The notes below the pieces were generated by a model. The model was given only the letters and a program-made list of their open reading frames with translations. It searched no databases and was not told where the DNA came from. This document shows positions 12,280 through 24,730 of a DNA stretch of 64,000 bases, piece after piece. The translations under genes and the position numbers were made by a program. Source of the stretch: Ancylostoma caninum (lineage: Eukaryota; Nematoda; Chromadorea; Rhabditida; Ancylostomatidae); NCBI GenBank assembly GCA_037903475.1, contig JBAJFG010000344.1, positions 992,001 through 1,056,000 on the forward strand, read 5' to 3'. The number at the start of each line of letters is the position of its first letter. The first letter of the stretch is position 1.

Positions 12280-12725
12280 GGATTCTATGGCTTCCTGAAG
12301 GCAGAGGCCCACCATATTCCGCTACTGGAGGTATAGACATATCCTAGACCTTCCTGTCATGTTGATTCCAGGGATGTACACCAACAGGCACGAAAGGACG
12401 AAAGCCCCGTTTTTGAAAGGCTCGAACTGGCTAAAAATTTGGAGCCCGGAGGCGGATCTTTCCAAGCTGTGCTAGTTGCCTGCCACGGCTGCAGTGTTGG
12501 TCAACAAGTCTTGGCGTGTCTATCGATAGGACCAACGGCTTCACACGTGAACTCGGGTTAGCAAACTGTTACAGACCCCGTTCTGGAATACGGGATGAGA
12601 GGCGGTTTTGGGACAATTTAGTTATCTCACTGCATTCAGCGTGTCAAGGAGATGTAGAATCTGCAATTCAATTACTAATGTGAGGTGGGCCCCTTCTTTT
12701 AAGAGGACTAGCACTACCGTTCTTC
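12280..12725. repeat. Dispersed repeat F, copy 2
   Basis: Partner of 155-600, with the same order of blocks (CATATCCTAGACCTT, GGATGTACACCAACAGG, TTACAGACCCCGT). No conserved open frame is seen. Confidence 0.6.
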
Positions 12726-12753
12726 CTGCTCTGCCTACAGTGTGTTTTTCCGG

Positions 12754-12825
12754 GAGTAAACATCGCGCGCTATCTGATCCATTCCAATAGATCAAATTCT
12801 CGGTCGAAAGACCACGTGAGAGCGG
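12754..12825. mobile_element. Half of a palindromic element
   Basis: GAGTAAACATCGCG, then TAGATCAAATTCTC, matches one arm of the palindrome at 18860-19034. Only one arm is present. Confidence 0.5.
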
Positions 12826-12989
12826 AGGTTCCAGCAATTCACACGTAGCCTTTGTACTGGGTCCGCAATTGCACCGATCTTTACATTCTCATTTCTTTGT
12901 CACGAATTTATCAAGGTCACGCTATGTTTTCACTTTACCAACACAGCTGGAGGCTCGAGGTATTGTACTGTTTAACATCAAAAGAATAG

Positions 12990-13600
12990 AAACTCATGCA
13001 GAAAATTCTAGTTCCATTCGAACCTAAACATTGTTTTTCGCTCCAATGTTATTATAACCATACGACACATCAAAGGAAATCATGTTCTCTTGCCCATGCA
13101 TTAAATAAGTCAAACTGCGCTTTCAGTACTGACTTGCCGTCCAACATGGAGAACGTAGTGTTTTTGCAATCCACCAATGCATTTAATTTCATTCCTGAAC
13201 TACGGTCAGACTATCTGCAAACGGTGTGCAGAATTCATCTTGTCGTATATACACGTTCCATTAGGGAAAGGCTACCAACACGGTTATGCTCGAGAAAATG
13301 GACTGTTACACGGAAAAAGTTGATATGGTGGAAAGAACCGTTGTACTTTGAAAAGTGTTGATGGAAAGGTTAAGAGCGACATACAATGAAAATAAAACAT
13401 TACTCGGAGACGAAACAGAAGAAAAAGGAAAATTTCTGAGATTTTTGCCTCGCTATATGTACTCTTCGATTACTTCGAGTCATGCGAAAACTGCAGCTGC
13501 AAATCCAGCAGTCGGGTATTTTATTGCAGGAAATAGAAATATCACGAAGGATATCATGAAGGCATCATCAGATAGGGTATATGGAAGAAAGCAATAAGTG
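12990..13600 (+). other. Open frames without recognised product
   Basis: Two plus-strand frames (12996-13361 and 13355-13597) are open here, and a shifted frame (HVPLGKGYQHGYARENGLL) is equally protein-like. No start context, splice sites or domain decide between them. I list this as a possible gene fragment only. Confidence 0.15.
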
Positions 13601-13745
13601 ATCAACATGAAAAAATTTAAACAATAACTTATAGCAGAAAAAACGCAACCTAGCCATCGGCAAATGACGGTAAGGGAACCGCGTGACATGACACAGTCAA
13701 TCGATCAAACGAAATTTCTCGTCCAATCAATTACCTGTATCTGTC

Positions 13746-14075
13746 CGTGGGGAAAGGCGGCGATGGTGAGGGTAAGCTAAACGTGGGAAAAAGGTCGGTC
13801 ATTAGTGGACAAATGGGGGTTAAATTGGCGAATTAGCATAGGTGGGATAACGGTGGGCTAACAGTGGAAAAGGGTGGTTAATTTAAGGTTTCACCGTGGG
13901 TTGGACGAGTTTGGCGGGGCCACCGTGGGATTGATAAAAATGGTGGGCTAACGGTGGGATAATTGGGGATGGATCCTTTAATAGTGGGACAAGTGGGGGA
14001 CGACTGGGGGATAACGGTGGACCAACCGTCGGTTGGGGGTCCACTATGGGATAATGGTGGGAACACCGTGCGGCG
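13746..14075 (+). repeat. G-rich degenerate minisatellite
   Basis: About 330 bp of loosely repeated units such as AACGGTGGGCTAA, GTGGGATAA and AGTGGGACAA. It is strongly asymmetric: G-runs are on the plus strand with few C-runs. Many GGG blocks at short spacing make quadruplex formation possible. There are no exact tandem units. Confidence 0.6.
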
Positions 14076-14552
14076 AAAGTTCAGAGTAGTGTGGTCGAAT
14101 ACAAAGCCTTGCAAAACCGCGCTCTGCCTCGTGATGTTTCCTTTTTCCAGGTAAACCCAAGGTAATGTGGTGCAAAGGTCCGGCACAGAGTGCAGCGAAG
14201 CGGCGCTCTGGCGCGCTGTCATTACCTATGGTAACGCTTCTATTTATTCCATGCAGAACTGAGCACATCCCAGCATTTTGAAGGAAACGTGCAGAGGGCG
14301 CATCGACAGCTCGTACATGGAGTTGCGCCGCCGCTGAGGCTTTACTCCAATCAGAAAAAGCAAGAATATGCTGATTTCAGCGGAAAAACGACAGCATCAT
14401 GTATGACATTGATAACTGTGTTATCACCTCACGTCACCGCCTATGCGCAGTTTCAGAAAGTTCTGTGAGATACCATACCTATCATACACCTACTGTAATC
14501 CTACTAAAATGAGCTTGATTTTAGTGCACAGCACATAAAATAACCCCTCGTC

Positions 14553-14834
14553 GTTTTGACAGTGCATTTTACACGACAGCGGCTCTCCTCGCATTGGAGT
14601 ACGCAGCGCGGTGGGTCAAGCTGTTGACCCATGATTGATCCGGCATCTTTGAAAAATTTCATCACATGTTTCCTCGTATATTGTTCCTTCTTAACTCTTA
14701 GAACAACTGGAGAAGGAAACAGCCGATAGAACTCGACAAAGAAGTTTGATGGATCGTCGGTCAATTGTTTGACAGACCTGCGTGCTCCAATGCGAGGAGA
14801 GCCGCTGTCGCGGAAAATGCACTGTCAAAATGAC
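14553..14834. mobile_element. Short element with ~55-bp terminal inverted repeats
   Basis: GTTTTGACAGTGCATTTT at the left is mirrored by AAAATGCACTGTCAAAA at the right, and the arms continue through GACAGCGGCTCTCCTCGC and its inverse. The spacer is about 170 bp. No transposase is encoded. The TSD is not clear because there is no empty copy in the window. Confidence 0.6.
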
Positions 14835-14839
14835 TCCAC

Positions 14840-16641
14840 TATACGTTTTCTACCACGTACCGTAGTTTCCCCACAACACTGTTCTGGTATGATATTCATT
14901 TTCAACAATCAAATAATCCTATTTGACCTGTGAGATACCGTGTCTACAGGCTGGTTCGGCCTGTTCCATAATCTCTGAGTGAAGGAGATTCACGTTCAGC
15001 TGCTAACTTTATTAAGGGCGGAAACCGTATTTTTGTCTGCGAAATTCGCTCCTCTTAGCGGGATACTAGGCATGTCGGTAAGTCCAGGTTCTGTCGTGCA
15101 TTTGCAGGAATCTCACGGTCGAGCAAGACATATTCGAAGATTCGTCGGCGCACAACTGAATGATACTTAGAAAGGGTAGTCTCGACTTTCGTGACTCCTT
15201 CTACCCACCTACGAAGTAGAATTCTCCAGGTATAAGAGTAACATTACACGTATCCACACTCATAACGATGCTTGCAGGGAGTTTATCTCTATCTGCAAAT
15301 GTCCCCTAAATAAGTATAATGAAAATAGCCCAATAAAATGTACATAGAGTACAACAAGGAAAAGCCTATCGAGAACCGGAACAGCAAACTAAGAATGAGA
15401 CCTGATGACCCTGGGTAAAGAGGAGGCCCTCACCTTGTAATGTATCCAGTGTTCTAGTTGGTAGCCGTAGAAATTCTTCCCGCTATTCGTCGTAACATTA
15501 TTCTTGACTTTGGATAGCGCTGCTGTAAGAAGCAGAATTAATGCAAAACAACTTTCCCGAAAGTATGATGACAAGTGTTCAACTAGGGTCCTTGGTCACT
15601 TGATTTTCATCGACTATAAAAATAGCACATCATCTCACTCAACTTCACTTCCGGTCTTTGACGAACCTCCAATTTTTATTTGGAAGCAATTTCGGTGGAA
15701 CCAGATGAAGGGCAAGAAAAACTGTGTCGTTTCTCTGTTACGAGTAGAAATGACTGACAAGTGGTAACTACGTACAGTTTTAGTTCGCAAAACTCTTTCC
15801 CACTTATGTAAATCTAAAATGCTAGCCCTGGGATAAACCGACGCGATGGCAAGCGCTGAATTGAAAGCTGTGGCGGAGACGAAAGAATTATAAGGCAGAT
15901 CCCCATTAATGTCAAGGCTTGAAGTCCTCATAATCTCCGCTCCTTGCAATATAAGGTCGTCAAGTATGAAATGTTGGATTCCTCAAGTGATCGGTTTGAC
16001 CGTCGCTCTCTTCGAGGTTTCACCTAATCACTTTTCTTTTCACACATGAAGGAACATCCTGCTTTTTTAATCAGCTTTCAAGTTTTCGCTTGCGAGCAAC
16101 GTTTGTGGAACCAGTCGAAGACCAGAAATTGTGTCATTTTGGCCAATTTGAGTCATATCGCGAACCCCGGAAAGTGGGGACAATTTTGAACTGAAGAAAA
16201 ACCGATTTCGAAGACACCTTTCGAGAGGAGGGGCTAATGAAAGGACGGAACACTGATAGTTTAGGAAGTGAGCCTTGAGTTGAACTAGGACAACGACGAG
16301 CTGGAAGAGAAGGCAGGAGCGGATAGGTGTTGAACTAAGCCAGCATTAGCAGCAAGGTCTGTCGTTCAAGAACTAGTAATATTGAAGCATTAGACGCAAC
16401 ATGACAAAGTAAAGGACCCGACAAAAGGTCTTTCCACAGTTCGATCCTCAAAAATGGACACCAATTTCCAACACGCGCTGTCTACACCAGAGGCCAAACT
16501 TTGCTCGACGGTACCACAACTCCTTACAGAGATTAACATGTCTTATTAGGAAAATATTTGATTTTCTACTTTCGCTGCTGCTTTCGCTGCCTCCAACCTG
16601 TTGCTTTCCCTGTTACTAACCTGTTGGCGCAACCAAGTTGA
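14840..16641. other. No recognisable gene
   Basis: Only short, unsupported open frames are present. Two loosely similar patches (around 15660-15740 and 16075-16150, both with GGAACCAG) hint at an old repeat. Nothing else is seen. Confidence 0.4.
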
Positions 16642-17101
16642 AGGCAGCACTCACGCTGAAAAAAGTTCTCTCGCGTTTGTGCTTGTTTCAAAGATGCCAT
16701 CAATTGGAGTGTAAATGCAAAAGGAATCACTTCGAATGATGCAGTTACTCGAGTAGTAAAACTCGTACGCATGTACAAATGCGCCCGCCATGCTCAACCC
16801 CGCGCCATTCTCTCTGATCGTGTACGGCTTTGTTTCTCAGCTGATACAGGATCAATCAGTATTTTCGGAAAGCGGTGATTCTTTTCGCACCTCGGCGGCC
16901 GCACCCATCTCAGGCGATGGATCTCGTCCACATGGGCATTCATTGGCAAAATACAACATAGTATTTCTTGCAAACGTAGCCTTTTTAATGGTCTTTTCTT
17001 CTGGTCTTTCTTTTTTCTTCTATTATGGGCACAAGAGTAGCCTCCAGAGTAAGATTTCATGAAAAATTCGACGCCGTTTTTTTTTATCGTGAATGCTGTC
17101 T
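16642..17101. mobile_element. TTAA-target MITE, subfamily 1 (460 bp)
   Basis: It starts AGGCAGCACTCACGCTG and ends with the inverse of AGACAGCATTCACG. The flanks are TTGA and TCAA, decayed from TTAA. The interior is the inverse orientation of 28649-29090. No coding capacity. The termini AGGCAGCA..TGCTGCCT and the TTAA target match the piggyBac style. Confidence 0.75.
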
Positions 17102-17164
17102 TCAAAGGAAAGATGGCAAGGCACTGGTGGTGGTATATGGTTATTTGGACTGTTTGCACCATCT

Positions 17165-18615
17165 CTTGCTTAGGAACGAGTACAGAAAAACTTCTGCTTC
17201 AATATCCGACATTTCCTACCAGTCGATATAATACATACAGAGGTGATAGTATCAATTCGATAAGGAGAAATAGTTCGATAAGAGTTCCGAATAGTTAACT
17301 CCTCAGAATTCGAGACAATTTTTGACTTTTTTGATTTGAATTTTCGACTCCAAGGGTGCAAGGCCAGCAATCCACCCGTAACCCTCTGTAATCTTGCTCG
17401 GCCTCAACAATACCCCTCCTGTGGTCTGAACAACTTCTTGCTGAAGGAAATTTTTGATTTCCAACACGATGACGAGAACGCCTCTGGCCACGTGCTTCCC
17501 ATGTTTCTGAGCTGTTAGCACAGTCAAGCTATTGTTAAGATTACAAAATGGGCCTATAATGCATAAGCATACTTGGATTTACTATTATATATTTGCTTAT
17601 ATTTGCTTGTACCGCATCTCACACGATAACCAATGCTCAAATCCTCTGGATGAACTTGATTTATGTTGAAAAATAAATATTGTATTTGCAACAGAAAATG
17701 AAAATGGTGCGCTTCTACTTCTCATCTTCCTCAGAACGCCTCCACCGTTGCACTAATTTGAGTTGAGTGGAAAATAAATGTACGTACATGTGCAGATACA
17801 TATGCGGACAAGCATTAAGCAATATTGGTGAAGAGGACTCCGATCCACATATTCCCACTGTTTCAGACGTTTTGATGCGCGATCTCACATTATTACGCCT
17901 GATTTGGAGTTGCGGCATAATTGTTGTACTACGTCGGAACAACTCACTGCAATCTGCCGAAGAGACATGACTCAATGTCTCCTCGTCGTATTTCACTTTT
18001 GGGCACGGCCAAGTTGCGCCAGTTGTGCCATCAAAGACCAAAATAACAATAAGAACCATCATTTTGATTCGCATTCGAACTATTCCCACTGAAATAAATC
18101 TTCATTATGTCAATATTCAGATGAATGGTTAACATGAAAAATGAATCATGACTTTTAAACGTGAACAGTGCAAATGAGATGGATTGCGTGGCTTCTGACA
18201 TTATATAATGTAAATCTAAACCTCGCTACCCCCTTTTCAAGTCGTAAAAGTTTGAAGCCATTCATTTAGCAACCTTCGATAGGGAAGGGTGAAGAATGTT
18301 TAGACGGAGGAGGAATTGCATGAAAAGAGTGATCAGGTACCAAAACCAAAAGAACGGAAGGTAAAGCGCAGGTCATTTTCAAAAGAGTTCATAGTTTGCA
18401 AACTGCGCCATGTTTTGATTCGTTCATTATTTTTTAGAATATGTGAAGTTGTTGACCGTTCCAAAGTGAACATCACTCAAAAGTGACTTGTTAGGCACAT
18501 TCATACTTCAAGGAAATTAATCCAGTCTTGATTTTTATATAATTCTTGTTGCGTAGTACAGCGGCAACAGACGCATTGCAGTGCGTGCATGCAGTTGATA
18601 AATCCATGTCACTCC
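17165..18615. repeat. Duplicated segment E, copy 1 (upstream of B)
   Basis: Aligns with 33330-38900 once three insertions are removed from the latter. It supplies the empty sites at about 17534 (TTAA), 17934 (9-bp TSD element) and 18385 (TA). It carries the putative secreted-protein exon at 17948-18062. A minus-strand frame at 17303-17527 is also kept in copy 2 (33465-33686) with conservative differences, but I do not recognise its product. Confidence 0.75.
17948..18062 (-). CDS. Putative first exon of a small secreted protein
   Basis: The exon opens MMVLIVILVF, a short hydrophobic core, then PCPKVKYDEETLSHVSSADC, and stops at a strong 5' splice site (A|GTGAGT). This fits a signal peptide followed by the start of a mature secreted chain, common among parasitic nematode products. 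The paralogue at 37990-38100 keeps the same start, hydrophobic core, CPKVKYD motif and splice donor, although its frame is broken. Downstream exons on the minus strand (below 17940) could not be assigned. I do not recognise the family. Conservation of the splice site is the strongest support. Confidence 0.4.
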
Positions 18616-18859
18616 GCCGAACAATTCACCCATCAATCCATGGTTGGTTATTGACAGGAGAGAAGCATGGGAGAAAGAAGTGCTCAATTTTGGCATGGCT
18701 AGCACATTCAACAATCTCGAAGGATCATTGTAATAAATATTTTGTACCTGTGCTTATTGCCATGGCTTCTCTAGGAAAGTTTTTTTTCTACTTTTCATAA
18801 TACTCAGTAATTATGAGATCGTTTGGAGAGATCAGGCAAGTTACAAGGCATTCACCCTA

Positions 18860-19034
18860 GAGTAAACATCGCGTTGGAGACACGCGCGCGAGCTAATCCA
18901 TTCCATAGATCAAATTCTCAATCGAAAGGCTACGTGCAAGTGGTTTTTAGCGGTTCGGACGTAGCCGTTCGATTGAGAATTTGATCTATGGGAATGATCA
19001 GCTCGCGTACGTGCCTTCAACGCGATGTTTACTC
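18860..19034. mobile_element. Palindromic foldback element (175 bp)
   Basis: The left arm AGTAAACATCGCGTTG through TAGATCAAATTCTCAATCGA is repeated inverted on the right, the two arms spanning nearly the whole element. It lies immediately before segment B; segment C lacks it. A half copy is at 12754-12825. Confidence 0.75.
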
Positions 19035-19408
19035 TGTTTACCCCTCTGCAGCCGAGAGGAGGACCGCTTCAAGCTGTGATGGCTTTCTGCCACGACTGCA
19101 CTGTTGGTTATTGAGTCTTGGCGTGTCCATTCAATGGAATCAACGACTTTGCACGTCAACTCCGATAGCAAACTGTTACAGAACACGTCCTGGGATACAT
19201 GGTTTGAGGCCGTATCAAAAAATTCCATGTATACCGCTGGAATAAGTGCATCGAGAAGATTCAGAATCTTCTATTACCTCAACCACGATAGTGAAGTGTG
19301 ACCCTATCCTTGAAGTGCATAGTCAAGTTCGAAGTACGCACTCAAGTGGGAGACGTACATTAGCTGATTTACTTACTGCATCTTATGCAAAAAGCCATGA
19401 ACATATAA

Positions 19409-19411
<3 letters not shown>

Positions 19412-19459
<48 letters not shown>
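19412..19459. repeat. (TA)n microsatellite
   Basis: About 24 uninterrupted TA units in segment B. Copies A and C have only a short ATATATA here, so this is a private expansion. Confidence 0.95.
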
Positions 19460-19461
<2 letters not shown>

Positions 19462-20900
19462 TCATATATATTGCAAGTTCAGACTGAACAGTTACCAATA
19501 AGATGAAGAAAAGGGGTGATAAATCGAACTCTCGACCTCCATCTCCAGCCAGGTTTTTGGTCAAGGATGTCATCACGATCCTCACTGCACCGCGCGCAGC
19601 AGTGCACAAATGGCTAGATACCGTGAATCTAGGCGATATCTAGGGATTTTGTGCCGCTTGGGGCGGAATCGATAGATGTCATCGGTTCATCTGTCTGAGA
19701 AAGTACTTCTAGATTTGAACCAGTCAAAGTCGTGATCTAACGGAATTTCGAGAACTCTATCAGCGCTGGGAAACAACAACATACCCAGATTACGTTGTTA
19801 AACGTAATGTACAGCATAAACGCGTATGGGTCCCGCGGGTAGGCAATTGGCAAGATTTGCATGGTAACACATTTGGCAAGGTCTGCCTGGCGACACATTT
19901 GATGAAACATACAATTTGGCGGCGAACGTTTGCTTGAGTGGCTAGCAGACCTGCTTGCCAAATTGTCAAACAAACCTCGCCAAATCGGTAGCTATTAAAC
20001 TTCCAAGTACTACGCGCAAGCTCCCACAATGCAATGGAGGTAAAGGTTTCACAAAACGAATTCCCCCTTGTGTTACTGTAGCGCCAACACTCGCTTCAAG
20101 AGGCAGCTTTTGTAGGTGCGCATTTTCATTATTTTCGGTGCTATATTTTGCGTCTAGCCGCGTTTTCGCCTCATGTCCGTCTCTAACAGAACTCCGTCCC
20201 TTCATATCTAGGTAGCCAAAATCGTTCGCTCCATCACGTTTTCGAAATAAAAAATGCAGCGAGGTAATTGGTCCGTAGGTTCTACATCGGAAACAGTCAA
20301 GTCCATCTCCAGACATTGGCGCCGCCAAGGTATTTCACATTGATAAAGTAACAAAGGGAGGCTACTTCAGCAGTATTGCCTTTCGTAGCAAGTGTTCATA
20401 GCCCTACACGGCTCGCGACGCTGACTTCAAATCTTTTTTCGTTTGCTCTTAATTTTATCTCTGTCAGGAGTTACAGCCCTTTTTCGCACGGCGGGACGCT
20501 CATGTACGATACATAATGTCGAAGTACCAGCTGAGTTGTGGTGCAATGACAAGTCCCTCCCTCTTCAGGAATTACATGGCAAGTCCACTACCCGTCACAG
20601 CCTACTTTTTGCATTTTCCTTCCATCTACGCTTTTTCCCTTAAAATCTATTCTATGCAGTTTTATACGAGTCTCCACCTATGAACAGATCCTTTGGAGGC
20701 ACTATTTGACTGAATCTATTCCAAAACTTTAAAAAAGTTTTTGGCCAAATTTACCCAAAAGGGTTACTTAAGGTGCTGAACCCAACTATTTTAGTAACCC
20801 TTAGGGAGAAAATGGAGGTGGCGTGCAAATTAATGTGGATAATCGTGATCAACGCCTAAAAGAACCCCTCTGCGCAAAATTTTAGGGGTTTCTGTGGGAT

Positions 20901-22475
20901 CAGGGTCAAGCATGACGATAGGAAAAACCGAGCCTCAGTACGACCCCCCCCATTCCCTCGTCCAACCCCCACCTTTTCACGACCCCCCCCCCCCTTCTGC
21001 TCCCGCATGTTTTCTTTATACACTAAACAGTTTCGAGGAGGAAGACAAAAGAAACACATTAAAAACATAAAATTGGAACTAAAACAACCATGAAGTCGAC
21101 AAGCATCCTTTTTTATCCGATCGGGCCAGACTGCCAGCAGGAACGATCATGTCATTAGGTGTCAAAAGGACTGGTTGGCAGCGCATGCGAAGGAATCGGT
21201 TCCAGCGTTGGCACTTGCGCGCTCACGGGTTCGATTCCCGGTTTTTGCACGGATTGGAACCGCTTCAGGATTTAGTGTGGAGTAGAGAGGATTTAAAGGT
21301 TCGAAAATGAAGTGAGGGGAGCGAAATTGATCTGTTATACATGCGAGAATTTGCGCACAGGGACGCCAGTTTGTGGAAAACTAGGGTTAATTAGACCTCG
21401 TACTGAGGTTCCCTGACTCAAAATCAGCAACCGCTTTTCTACGTGTCCATAGAGGACGATCGGCTCTATCTTTAGCCAAACTTTTAATTTTCTAGACCTT
21501 CACACGTTTTTGGGAGCTCGATGGGAAATCGATGGGAAATTTGGCGAACTTCCCATCGATTTCCCATCTAAATTGCGGAATAACGAGCGGAATTCGTGGA
21601 ACCAGATTCTGTACTCAAGTGGGAAAATTCCTCAACTAAAACTCATAAAAGAAAAGTCTTCGTGATATCTGCAAATTGCTCCTCAATGATTTGCCAAACA
21701 GATTTACTCCATTTTCACCACCTGTTCAAATTGCGAGATTTTCACTTCTTCAACTCCCATGAAGAGAGTTTGCCTTTTACCAAGGTTTCACTATTTTTAC
21801 GTAATGGAGCTCCAAACATTGATTCTTCATCCCGTTATCGCACCCCAATATTCGCTCCTGCTTAGATGAGTTAGATGGGAAATTTCCTCTCGGACACCCG
21901 AAAATTTGAAAAATTTCCCATCGAGCTCCCAAAAGCATATGAAGTTCTAGAAAATTGAAACTCTGGCAGAAGACAGAGCTGATCGTTCTCTATGGAAGCA
22001 TCGAAAATCATTTGCTGATTTCGAGTCAGAGAACTTCAGCACAAGGTCTAAGTCACCCTACTTTTCCACATTCTGACGGGCCCTACAAGCGAATCCTCGC
22101 ACATGCAATCGATTGATCTCGCTACCCACACTCCATTTTTCAACATTTCCATCCTCTCTACTCCACACTTAATTCTGAAGTGACCAGTGCAAAAATCTAT
22201 CGAAGGCGCCGGGAATCGAAACGGCGGGTGCGCCGAAGCCATTTTCTCTCATACGCTGCCAACCAGTCCTGCTTTAACTCGATATGACGTGATCATTCTT
22301 GGGCGGAACGTCATTTGTCATGTCATAGAACAATCATGAATTTACATACAATGGTCAAGCCACCCCTCTACGTACCCCACCCACACCTCTCCAATACGAC
22401 CCCTCCCCCCCCCCCTTCCCAGCACCCTTCCATACGACCCCCTCATGGGAAATTCTCATCGGACGCTTGACCCTG
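20901..22475. mobile_element. hAT-like foldback element with tRNA-like arms (1575 bp)
   Basis: The ends are CAGGGTCAAGC and GCTTGACCCTG, flanked by an exact 8 bp duplication TGTGGGAT (20893-20900 and 22476-22483). A (about 2335) and C (about 40912) have the empty site. Much of the element is a large inverted repeat: ATTTCCCATCGAGCTCCC words, a GGACTGGTTGGCAGCG block and a B-box-like GGTTCGATTCCCGG occur in both arms in opposite orientation (about 21180-21260 and 22195-22270). The central open frame (21596-21865) is not transposase-like. The element is therefore non-autonomous, with an unexplained tRNA-like segment in each arm. Confidence 0.85.
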
Positions 22476-22536
22476 TGTGGGATACATCATGTACAGTACA
22501 CCCACCGCAACCCTACAAAAATGAGGTCACGGTATA

Positions 22537-22802
22537 ACACTGCCGCTATAGTTCTCGAGGACTGTAGCACCTTGCGTCGCCGTCGCCGGCGACTGTGAGG
22601 CCTATACGCATCGATTGTGGGCGGAGCGGCGGCGGCCGCCTTCGTCGCCGGCGACTGGCGATCGCCAACATCGCCGGCCGCCAATGTTGGCGACTGTGAC
22701 GTCGGTACGTATCGATTGTGAGGGGTGCCAACATTGCCGGCCGCCGTCGCCGGCGACGGCGACGCAAGCTGCTATACTCCTCGAGGAGTATTAGCGGCTA
22801 CC
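22537..22802. mobile_element. GC-rich TA-target MITE (266 bp)
   Basis: Copies A (about 2396) and C (about 40975) read GGTATAAAATGG uninterrupted; here the block is bounded by TA. The ends carry imperfect inverted repeats (CCGCTATAG, CTCGAGGA, then a shared GCGTCGCCGTCGCCGGCGAC). The interior repeats CATCGATTGTG and GCCGGCGAC words. GC content is far above the surroundings. Confidence 0.7.
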
Positions 22803-24730
22803 TAAAATGGATACGAACGTTGTGTCCAGCACCTCAAACAACCTTCCTACGCGAAATTTGAGATGACTTTGTAAATCACCATGCCTACCGTACAACTACC
22901 GTTACCCTGCAAAAATAGAGTTTCTCACAAATGGATAATGCATTTGGATTCAGCACCTCGAGCAACCCCCTCCGAATTTTTTTTTGAGATTTCGGGACAG
23001 GGCAGTTGAATAGTGCCTACAAAAGATCTGTTTATAGATGGGGAACCTGATAAAACTGTATAGGACAGAATTTCAGAGGAAAAGTAGAGGGAGGAGAATG
23101 TAAAAGGCAAGATGGGACAGGAACTCCGCTTGCGATGTGATCCCTAAAAAGCGAAAGACTTGCCATTGCACTGCGGCTGAGTTGGTACTTCGACCTTATG
23201 CATCTTACATGAGCGTCATGACTTGCGAGAAAGGGCTGTTATCCTGAAAAACTCATATTTAGGAACAGATAAAAAAAGATTTGAAGTCAGCGTCGTGAGC
23301 TGCGTAGGGCTGTGCACACCTCGCTGCGAAAGGCGATACTTGGGAAGGATCCTTCTCTTGTAAGCAAGAAGTAGCCAAGAAAGAATGTCGTTCAAGTATA
23401 GTGCTGAGATTTGCCGTTATTCTTCACGACATGCAGTATATTAAGAGAAGAGTATATAAAGGAAACATTATATAGAGGATATGAAAGATCCTCTCAAAAC
23501 CTTCTCACGAATAATTCTTTTGCTTACTTCCTGTGTTGCACAGCATCTTAAGTTAGTTGGTAATTCGAAAAAGTCAGATCGAAAGAATAGGAAGAGTGGA
23601 TACCTTCCCGTGGAAGAAAAGCTATTAATCAGAAACTACAAGAGAAGGACATGAATTCATGTGTAGCTGTTCCATCGCGACATGGCTGGCATGAGGTAAT
23701 TGCGAATAAATGACAATGCGCTGACCAACCTCCTCTATATAAGAGTTATGGAACGCATGAAGTTCTCGGTCCATTACGTGGGTGTACATTAGCCCTCAAA
23801 AATCGAACAATGTTGTTAGATTTTTGTGTTGGAACTCTGCCTCATTAGTTGCCTCATTGCGAGCCAAAAAACTAGTGATATTGTGCAACAAGTACGGCTT
23901 AACAAAATTTCTGCCTCGATAATGGGCATCATTCAATAGGACAGGACAGGCAAAACAGGTTAATAGGGATTGGACATTATTGGTTGGGAATAGCCAGGAA
24001 CATGCTGCAATGTGTTTTTCACGCAGGTGGTCCTATTTGCTCGTTGATCAACATCTATTCGGGTTCTCACTAGAATGGAATATCGCTGGAGGACATACAG
24101 CATGTATGGCTGGACAGTGGGCAGAGGTAATGCCCACTACCTTCTTCTAAATAAAAGCAGCAACGCATTGAGTCCAGGGATGAGCGAAAAACAGTTTTAA
24201 AATTTCGGAAGATATCGGAAGCCCAGAAAAGACAGGAATTTGGGAAGTAGCGGGAGTCGGAAGTCGGAAGTGCGGAGGCCACAATATATGAATACATATA
24301 AGCACCTACGAAGATTTGGAAGTGGTGTAGATCGCGTGATGTTGCATTTAGTCGCGTTCATCTGAAAATCTTCATCCGATACATAGTTTCGAGGAATTGT
24401 GAGATTGATTAAGGCATTGGATAATAGATTAAAGGAATAAACCCATGAATGGACTACTGCTATCGAAGCAACTATCAAAAAATACTGTTTATGTTAAATT
24501 TTATGTTCTTGTTTCTATTACCTAGGCAGCATTTATACGCAATGAACCTGTTTTTGAATACATATTTTAGCAAACTTGCCTCTATGAGGGATAAGGGATA
24601 GTCATGATCATGAAGACATTTTTGGCATATTAATTCTACTAATGAAACTATTAATACTATTAATTCTACTAGTGAACAATCTGTTAGCTTGTGAGTATTC
24701 GCACTCATTTTGTGGATGTCACTGCCCGCT

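Noticed and set aside
19246..19609. Open frames on both strands with poly-(Ile-Tyr)
   Set aside because: Produced by the TA microsatellite at 19412-19459.
21180..21262. Possible tRNA gene around GGTTCGATTCCCGG
   Set aside because: There is a B-box-like motif, but no 7 bp acceptor stem or proper anticodon arm can be drawn, and it lies inside the arm of a DNA transposon. Reported only as tRNA-like.
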